This document shows positions 56,691 to 64,000 of a stretch of DNA of 64,000 nucleotides, in pieces. This stretch comes from Zhengitettix transpicula (lineage: Eukaryota > Arthropoda > Insecta > Orthoptera > Tetrigidae). The translations under genes were made by a program, and so were the position numbers. The stretch covers positions 79,714,532 to 79,778,531 of the forward strand of contig CM073591.1 of assembly GCA_037074705.1 (NCBI GenBank), written 5' to 3'. Position 1 is the first letter of the stretch, and each line of letters begins with the position of its first letter. A model generated the notes under the pieces. That model worked only from the letters and a program-made list of their open reading frames with translations, searched no databases and was not told the DNA's origin.

Positions 56691-56960
56691 ATTAATTCAT
56701 AGTAGAGGACGTCCTCGTGGCCGGAGGTTGGACCTTCCTGGGAGCTGCGGTTCCGTGGTGGTGCTCTCATCAAATATCCAGTCGGGAAGCAGGGCCCTGT
56801 GTGTGGATTATTCACGGTCGCTTTGTGTCGCGTATCCAAGATGGAGGAGACTCAAAAGACTGAGCCGCAGAAATCCGTAGGAAAATAAAGAGTTGTTGGT
56901 GGGAAGGGGAGTCTCGGTGCGGTGACGTCAGGGCCGACGGCGATGCTCCTTTCCTCCCAC
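56691..56960. promoter_or_regulatory. GC-rich promoter-like segment with a perfect CRE
   Basis: About 18 CpGs in 260 bp, far above the local background. It contains the full cyclic-AMP response element palindrome TGACGTCA (56923-56930) and CCAAGATGG at 56837-56845, which is both a YY1-like promoter word and a good start-codon context. The ATG at 56841 opens only 15 codons (MEETQKTEPQKSVGK) before a stop, or could be a first coding exon ending at a GT near 56875. Longer frames on both strands (56593-56880 plus, 57193-56852 minus) show no domain. The call as promoter or first exon is inference. Confidence 0.4.
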
Positions 56961-59024
56961 CTCGCCTTCTCCTTCTCTGTCAACACGGAAAAATGGAACG
57001 ACCGGGGAACGGAATAAAAGGAAATTATTAATAATGTAAAATTCCTCGCCGTGTGTATACATCTAGTTAAAGACTTTTGCTTGATGCAAAGACCGAGTTC
57101 CTGCAAATATTTGGTACACGCTGAACCGCGTATACGGAGTTGTGCATCGACACTGCGAATGTCGTTACATTTTTCAACGGCAGCTATGCACACTTATTTC
57201 CCATATAAATACCAATATTGATCTCATCAATTTAAATCCTATGATTCTCTCTCTCATCTCATAAACGATTTACGATCATGGTCAAAAAATTAATAATGGA
57301 ACTACAAAAAAATAAAAATAAATCCTAGAGGAAAAATTTACTTCTACCAACTGTTTTAAATAGGATAACTAAATGTAATGTAGATTAAAGATAAAAAATT
57401 CTTCGTTTTAAAAACCTATTATTGCTACATACATGTAATGAAATGTTAGTGTGTTGCATAAAAAAATTGAAGCTTTCCGTTTTTTATATGCAAAATATTA
57501 TTCTAACTAACTAATATTGTTTATTTAAATGCGTTTAAAGGAACTAACATAGTACAATACCATTAAACATACACGACGTTAAATTTTAGTAATCCAACAT
57601 TCAGGCTACTAAGGTTTGTCTTGAAAGAAGTCCTGGTATCTATTTTCTAATTTCAACACTGCAGCCTCCTTTTCATCTAAAAACTAGTATTCCGAATGGA
57701 CGACGTATTTTGAGCGGCCGTGGCACGAGCGGACAACCTCCCCCTCGGCCCACAGGACCCTTCCACAATCCTGACCGCTGAACGAGCAGGTATAAAGTTT
57801 CCCAAACAGTCTCGGTTTTAACATTAAGTTAAAGTAATACAATTTTAATGTATAACATTTTTCAAACTTATCTGGATTTATAATTTCTATCTCTACCTAC
57901 ATTACGGAAACTGTTTCAATTGCTAATGATTCGTTTAATAAAGGTGCTTAGAAATAATTAATTAAGATACAAATCTTTTTACAAGTATTATATGTATTTG
58001 ACATCCTTAAATAAATGAAAACTTCAACCAATTTAGTTATAAATTTATTTTTAATTTTAATTTTTAAACGTTATAATAGAAAAAAACATTTTCAAAGTTT
58101 CATTCTAATTTATTAAGACCACTTCAGATGCTGTAAGTCAATTAAATGATCGAATTTCAAAATCCGAGTTTGTAAAAATTTCAACAAAACAAGTTTTTAC
58201 AAACATGATAAATTGTAACTCAATTATTTAAAAATTTATTGAATATTACTTACAATGAATTACATGAAATGTAATAACAGTTCCAATGATTCAGCCATTA
58301 ACGTAAACAATTTAGACAAATAATTTAAATAGAATTTATGATTCCCTATTGTTCTAATAAATTTAATGTATTTAAAATAATTTTATTTCCATTGTTTCTA
58401 ACTTAAAAATACTCTCAACAGCTGTAAACATAACAGAATTTTCGTCTGAAATTGAAATTGGTAGGGGGGGGGGAAGTGCAAATCGCAACTAAGAAATTTA
58501 TGTCCACAGCATAAATAAACTGTGTTTTACTTTGAGCTAATGTTATTTCACAGACTTATATTAACGTTGTTGCCAGCAACATTTACACGAATTGCATATT
58601 ATTCGATGCAGACTAACCGCCAAATTAAACTTTGCTTATTGCAGTGAAATTAACACGCTCAAATTCCACTTCGTTGTGTCAAATTATTTGACAGGCAACG
58701 CTATATATAATCATTCGACATCAGGGTTTTAGAATTTAGTATTTACACCGCTGTAGTGCTCTCTTAGAAAGGTTTTTGTTCACCTTAAATTTCAGAATAT
58801 GAATTAAATTCCTGAAATAACCTGTGTTAACGTAAACTGAAACCCGATGTAATTTCAATTACGTTTTTATAGTTTGAGCAACTACTACTTATACATAAAA
58901 GAAGCTGAAGATTGTGGATGAGTCAAAAGACATTGATAACATTTCTTTCTTTTGCATAAAATAGACTAACATTAGTAGATAAAATAAATCGTACTGTTTA
59001 CTATGAGTAAAACATATATATCGC
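56961..59024. other. AT-rich stretch with one CpG-rich patch
   Basis: At 57694-57790 about 11 CpGs fall within 100 bp (GAGCGGCCGTGGCACGAGCG and surroundings); identity unknown. A G10 homopolymer lies at 58464-58473. Remaining sequence is AT-rich without features. Confidence 0.5.
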
Positions 59025-59050
59025 ATATATATATATATATATATATATAT
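59025..59050. repeat. (AT)n microsatellite
   Basis: A short AT run preceded by ATATATATCGC, about 150 bp upstream of the LTR at 59200. Confidence 0.9.
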
Positions 59051-59199
59051 CTTAATTTAGGTGCAGAATCGTTTGACTTAAAATATACCGGGGGCTTCGT
59101 CTGCGAATACTAAAATATTATTTTAATTAACGTAAACTTTCCCGGTGTATTGATTTAATAAAATATTATATTTTCCTAAGTATGAGGAAAGATATATAT

Positions 59200-59693
59200 T
59201 GTAATGATTATAAGAAGATAATTAACAAAAATTAATTAACAGTAATTTAGAATACAAAACTTTTAATTTGCCAAAGATTAATTTAACAGGTGTTCATTTA
59301 GTTTATTTTACAAATGATTTGCTCTAGGTTGGCACGCCGAATTCAATAATATCAAAATTAACAAACAAATATTATTTTATTTATAATTGGTGGCGTTCAA
59401 AGTTAAATACAATCTAACGGAATACGAAATCTAACAAGAATGAACGTGGCGCTAAACTTTTTGTTTCAGCTTTGCGGTTTTTATAACGTGTCTCTCCGTC
59501 CAGACCTTTTTACTTGGATTTTTAAAACATATAAGACTCTCAGTTGAATTGTTAAGCTTGGGTCACGCTGTTCGTACAACTCGCAACAACGACCGCCGAC
59601 AAAGAACCTGCCGTCATTGTTGTCTTTAAGAATTTGTACCGCTAAACAATCCAATTATTTAAACAATTAATGGCCTCCTTAATTAGTATTACA
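59200..59693 (-). mobile_element. Solo LTR, family LTR-B, with ATAT target duplication
   Basis: A 494-bp minus-strand LTR beginning TGTAATACTAATTAAGGAGG (at 59693) and ending CTTATAATCATTACA (at 59200), flanked by ATAT at 59196-59199 and 59694-59697. Inside on the minus strand are a TATA-like TTATAAAA, GAACGCCACCAATTATAAAT and an AATAAA. Its first 70 bp match the start of the element at 29.7 kb. Shorter than LTR-A and otherwise unrelated in sequence apart from the TGTA...TACA ends and target choice. No gag-pol adjoins it. Confidence 0.88.
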
Positions 59694-59894
59694 ATATATA
59701 AGATAACACTCCAATCACCTAACGACTGCGGTGATGAATTAGGCTGAAACGTTGAATTTTAACAAACAATTGAACTGATTCAAAAACCGAGAATGCCTTA
59801 TTAAAATATTCTCACTCTCAACACTTTTATAGTGAGGTATTTATACCACAAATTCATTTTTTCGATCATTTGGCTATTTTATCTTATTATTATT

Positions 59895-59898
<4 letters not shown>

Positions 59899-59926
<28 letters not shown>
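59899..59926. repeat. (AT)n microsatellite
   Basis: AT run directly preceding the LTR at 59927; its continuation lies on the other side of the LTR at 60907-60948. Confidence 0.95.
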
Positions 59927-59929
<3 letters not shown>

Positions 59930-60903
59930 AATGCCAATTAATTAAGACATCAATTGTTCACATTATGATATGGTTGAGTTCAGGTCGCATTAGCAGGAAG
60001 GCTTAATCGCAGGGAGATATTGATAAGTTAGAGTTGGCAAGCAGAAACGACAGGAAATTGTAAATTAGAATCCATCTTTTTAGTTTAACTTCGCTGACTT
60101 GAAAATTTCGTCCTAGTTAATTGACGAGTGAATCTTTTCTCTGATAAATTGGAATTTGTGTTAAAGATTATAAATAAAATGATTTGCCATTATCAAACCC
60201 AGTAGAGACCCTGAGATATATGGTCTATTAAAATAGACGAGATATTCTTTTAAAAGTAAATTTGCAGAGAAACATCGAGAATTACCAATCAACAGCGTTG
60301 ATTGGTTGCTGAACATTTTGCTCAAGACGAAATATTCACTCGAGCATAACTACGAAACCTGCTAAGCACAGTCTTGTGAACATAGCCGGGCAGAATTAGC
60401 AGAAATCAACCGAGAGAGCTGAAAGGAGGATCATCCTGGTTCCTGAGTTTTGATCTAAAAATAGAATTTTAGAATCTGTGAGTTTTAGATGCTGTGCAAA
60501 ACCCCGCCATAGTATTTCGTCAATTAAAAGTATCCTGGAATGCTGGGCAGCCGATAGTAACAATATAAAAACAACTAATTATGTAAACCTGATTAAAAGA
60601 TAGACGTCAGATTTCGTTCTCTTTTTATTTATAAAAAAATTGTAAATTAGAATCCATCTTTTTAGTTTAACTTCGCTGACATGAAAATTTCGTCCTAGTT
60701 AATTGACGAGTGAATCTTTTCTCTGATAAATTGGAATTTGTGTTAAAGATTATAAATTAAATGATTTGCCATTATCAAACCCAGTAGAGACCCTGAGATA
60801 TATTCTTAAATTGTGTAATTGTTTTTAAACATTGATAATAACTTTGTTTGTTTGTAAAGTTGAATAATTTTTCATTTCAAAAGCCCCTTTTAATTTGTAT
60901 ATT

Positions 60904-60906
<3 letters not shown>
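59927..60906 (+). mobile_element. Solo LTR, LTR-A subfamily, split microsatellite, internal duplication
   Basis: A 980-bp LTR from TGTAATGCCAATTAATTAAG to TTTGTATATTACA, with AT repeats on both sides (ATAT at 59923-59926 and 60907-60910), so it lies inside one microsatellite. The layout follows LTR-A (GCAGAGAAACATCGAGAA, GAATCTGTGAG, the tRNA-Lys-like motif, late AATAA), but sequence identity is low and the GTAAGT donor is absent. A 167-bp block is present twice, at 60055-60221 and 60637-60803. The second position corresponds to the normal LTR-A order, so the first is the added copy. Confidence 0.85.
60055..60221 (+). repeat. 167-bp direct duplication inside LTR (partner 60637-60803)
   Basis: Both copies run from AAATTGTAAATTAGAATCCA to GACCCTGAGATATAT and differ at only about two positions by eye (GACTTG versus GACATG; AAATAAAAT versus AAATTAAAT). 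They are 582 bp apart. The near identity compared with the divergence of the LTR family shows that the duplication is recent or that gene conversion has acted. Confidence 0.92.

Positions 60907-60948
<42 letters not shown>
60907..60948. repeat. (AT)n microsatellite
   Basis: 42 bp of AT repeats directly after the LTR end. Confidence 0.95.
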
Positions 60949-60950
<2 letters not shown>

Positions 60951-63900
60951 TAATTATAGTATATACTTCTAAATTATCTTTGCAACTCGCACAGGAAAAC
61001 ATTAGTTATAGTTTAATATCTTAAAGAATCTTTAATCATTTTGGATCAATGTTATAATCTCTCAAAAAAGTGTAGATTCTATTAGGTTTAAATTATTTTA
61101 ACGGAATTAAATGATCTGGATGGAAAAATCCGCACAGGGCAGATAATCAACTCGGTCCGGTTTCATGGCCGAGCTCTGTCTGAAACTATTTCTTATGTAC
61201 TTGAATTCATTCATTGCACCTTTGATCAGTTTACTCGTATTCTCCATTCTTCATAGAAATTCTCAAATTTGGCCGTGAAGGACGTTATGTAGTAAATTAT
61301 AGGTGAGCCTGTCCTCAGACTGCACAATGGATTGCGAAGTCTCGTACCTGACGACTTCGTTACTCAGGTGGGATACCAAGTAGAGGTACAGGGTTTGATT
61401 CGTATCCGGTCGAATTTTTTTTTCACCCTGTTCCTTTAATTCACTTTCTTGGCCTGTATGGCTCAGCTTCGTTTGAAACCACTTCTTCTATTCTTGAACT
61501 ATTTTAACTAATAAACAATTATGAACAATCCAGTAATTCAGTCTGTTTATATAGTCTTTACAGTATGAGAAAAATTTCCAGTGAGACTTTGGATGGCGAT
61601 CCATATTCATCTATGAATATAGGAGGACAATGATCAAGCGTATATACATCATAAAGTTATTTCTTGTTATAAAAATATTTTTAATATATTATCTTATTTA
61701 TAATTTGTTATAATTTTTATAAGGATACCAATTGTATAAAATCCGATTTTATTATAGTTAAACAACTCGGGTTTTAATATATTTCAGTATTGAGAAGTGT
61801 GGCCATGCGGGTTAGTCAGTATTCTTCTATGACATTGTTTTTCGGTGACTTAGTTATAAATAATTATCAACAACTTAGTTAGTCAGTCTCAGTTTGTTTA
61901 TTCTTTTTATTATACGAAAAGTATTCGAAAAATATTTTAACGTAAAACTGAAATCCATCACTTCTTGCAGCCAGGAGTTTGTACTACACAACTTCAATTG
62001 GCATAAATTGAAGGACTTGAAAAACAGTTTTTTATTATATACATTTCGTGCTTGATTTATAAACTCAGCAGTAAGTCACTAAGAACAGACACCTGGTCTA
62101 TACATGTAAGTTGCTTTGGGGCTAAGGACCACTTTCCCCTTCACGTTACCTTCCGTGGAGGTTAATTTGTCCTAACGCGTTCGAGAGTGGTTTCTGATGG
62201 CCCTAAGACAAGATAAGAACCGTGCGCTCGCAGAAAAAAAAGAAACTTATGTAGTCGCCATTGTCCCCTAGATAGCAGCAGAAGCAGATGCAGCGACGCT
62301 AATGTCGCAGAGATAACGAACCACAAGTATCGGAATTAATATTCGCCTTGCTGCACGAATAAAGCATTACTCTTATCGACCGACAAACGGCTAGAAATTC
62401 AGTATCAAATATAGCTTTCCAACAGTGCAAACGAGCGAACAAGCCGTTCCATTCAAGTACATTTGTTTGTTCCATTTTTTTTATTTTACAGATTTATTTA
62501 TTTATTAGCCTTGTATATTTATGCGTATATTTTAATAAACTCTTTACCAAAATAAAAGATTTATAGTAAGTTGTTTAATAAACAAATGGGTTGGAGGCCA
62601 CAAAAAAATAATTTAATCGTTATATGGATTAAACACAAATTTGCTGGATTTTTAATACGAAAATAATAATCTACCTCTCTCTCTCTCTACAGCAATTATA
62701 TGGGTGTTGTTGCCATTTATATCAAATCAGAGCTGTATAACTTAATGATTAAATTAAGTTTTTGAAAAATAAAGGTTCAAGTTTGTCTCCCTGTTTTATA
62801 GTCCAGTTCACGTCTCCTTTTCAATGTGATGCGAATTCGTAATCAGTTAACGTATCCGTCTCTGCGATGCGCAAACTACTACTCCAGAGAAAAATCTTCT
62901 CCCAGCAAGGATATCTACGATACTTAATAATGCAGATTTTTATCATTCCTCAACACGTTCACATAATTTATTAATCTTTTACCACATCAATCATCAAACA
63001 TTCTTCGTAAAAACAAAATCCAAAGGCAACCTCTATATATCACTCACTTCATCGGGTCTACACATCCATCTGCTAACGTATCCCTTTAAAATTTCATATT
63101 ATAATATTATACATTCATATTATAATATTATATTTTTTGTTCATTACAATATATATGTGTATAATATTCGACTTAAATTATTAACACAAAAGCAATATAA
63201 AAATTATATACTTACATGTAACAGAAATATACCTGTAATGTGTTCAGTGGTAATTTTAAAAAAACTCCTTGAGCGTATAATTATAGGCGCAACTGTATTC
63301 TTTCGAAGTTCCTTGAATTTCGCCAGGCGACGCAGCTTTTATCTTCATAGGACGTCACCGCTTCCACGAGTGTACATTGATTTATCTTGATGCGATTCGT
63401 TTCTCGTTTCGCAACTTTAAAATCACAATTTACTTTACAAATACCTTTAAGTTATAATTCATATGTAAATAAATGTCTTTCTGTCCCTCTTCCTAGCGAC
63501 CACTCTAACATTGGCCTTTCTGGCCCAACCTAAAACTTGTACACTCTTATGGTGGCTCATTTTTCATCAAATTCACTTCATAGCAACTGTTTTCACCATT
63601 CATCCATGTCGCTCAAATTTCAACCCAACCACTCTATGGTTCTCACGAACCCTTGAGACAGTGTCAATGCAAAGACAAACATCTCATGTAAAACTTTTGC
63701 TTCGTCCATCTCATTTCAATATGTGAAATCCACAAAATAGTGCAAAAGTTTTGCTTCAGTTCGTTCACTTTATTATAAATTTGTGTATTCATGTGTGCTT
63801 AGATTTTTTTGTGTTCCTAAAAATTTCCGAATCAGCTCGCCTAATTCATGGATTGTAGTTTCCGACGTAAAAAAACGTATCTTCATTTCTTTCAGCATTA

Positions 63901-64000
63901 CGTTTCATAAGTCGGCTCTTAAGATCTGATCCAAAGTCTTTATGTTTTATCCGTTTGATAGAATTATATTTAACTTGTTCCTTCCATAGATATATTTTGA
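60949..64000. other. AT-rich terminal stretch with minor repeats
   Basis: Holds a possible SINE at 61320-61424 (B-box-like GGTTTGATTCGTATCC followed by a T-run, poor A-box), a (CT)n run near 62673-62689 and a two-unit 22-bp tandem repeat (CATTCATATTATAATATTAT-like) at about 63095-63134. A GC-richer patch at 62110-62330 is unidentified. Short frames at 63157-63390 and 63511-63726 have no domain. No gene is supported. Confidence 0.45.

Noticed and set aside
61320..61424. Confident SINE call
   Set aside because: B-box-like word contains an insertion and the A-box region is unconvincing; mentioned only within the terminal stretch.
63100..63155. LTR end at GTTCATTACA before ATAT
   Set aside because: No partner TG end preceded by ATAT lies upstream and the sequence does not match LTR-A, B or C.
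1..64000. CRISPR array, operon, phage or other prokaryotic system
   Set aside because: No direct-repeat/spacer structure, ribosome-binding-site-led gene runs or prokaryotic protein families; all evidence is eukaryotic.

Overview
The window looks like nuclear DNA of an arthropod, most likely an insect with a large, repeat-rich genome. It is strongly AT-rich. The coding signal I can identify comes from decayed transposable elements: mariner transposase, RNase-H-bearing and Jockey-type LINEs, a THAP-domain remnant, tRNA-derived SINEs and solo LTRs. I found no intact host gene, rRNA gene, functional tRNA gene, CRISPR array or bacterial/viral operon. Nearly all open frames are below 140 codons, and many are open on both strands by chance. 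The species was not identified; the arthropod call is inference from the element types.

Layout. 0-6 kb: two clusters of an unclassified GC-richer dispersed repeat (called family A here) in AT-rich filler, plus the first copy of an 84-bp dispersed repeat. 6-10 kb: the second 84-bp copy, a dense CpG island with an NRF1-like motif, a broken mariner transposase gene, and a minus-strand LINE 3' end. 11-17 kb: hammerhead-like motifs, two fold-back structures and two minus-strand solo LTRs. 18-22 kb: another family A copy, then a LINE 3' end split by a 924-bp terminal-inverted-repeat transposon with a TCAA target duplication; removing the insertion restores the LINE frame. 22-35 kb: two SINEs, a tRNA-Arg-derived SINE next to a Jockey remnant, three plus-strand solo LTRs, a second LTR family, and a THAP-domain remnant. 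36-43 kb: family A tandem pieces and a different LTR carrying tRNA-Lys primer-binding-site-like sequence. 44-56 kb: mostly unannotatable AT-rich DNA with long (AT)n runs, a second mariner fragment, a third LINE 3' end, one more family A cluster and a possible piggyBac-type terminus. 56-64 kb: GC-rich, CpG-rich patches with a perfect CRE (TGACGTCA), then two more LTRs embedded in or beside (AT)n.

How the pieces relate. The LTRs begin TG and end CA, are flanked by 4-bp duplications (ATAT in most, GTTC in one, possibly ATAA in another), and several sit inside (AT)n microsatellites. That is the target behaviour of gypsy/17.6/297-like elements. The five canonical copies share a conserved GTAAGT splice-donor sequence, and all six family copies share a motif similar to antisense tRNA-Lys. 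The three LINE fragments share a 3'-UTR terminus around GACGCGAC and belong to one family. Several scattered motifs have the shape of a hammerhead-ribozyme core (CTGANGA, stem, GAAAC-GT), which suggests old Penelope-like or retrozyme-type elements. The window records successive insertion and decay, not a working gene system.
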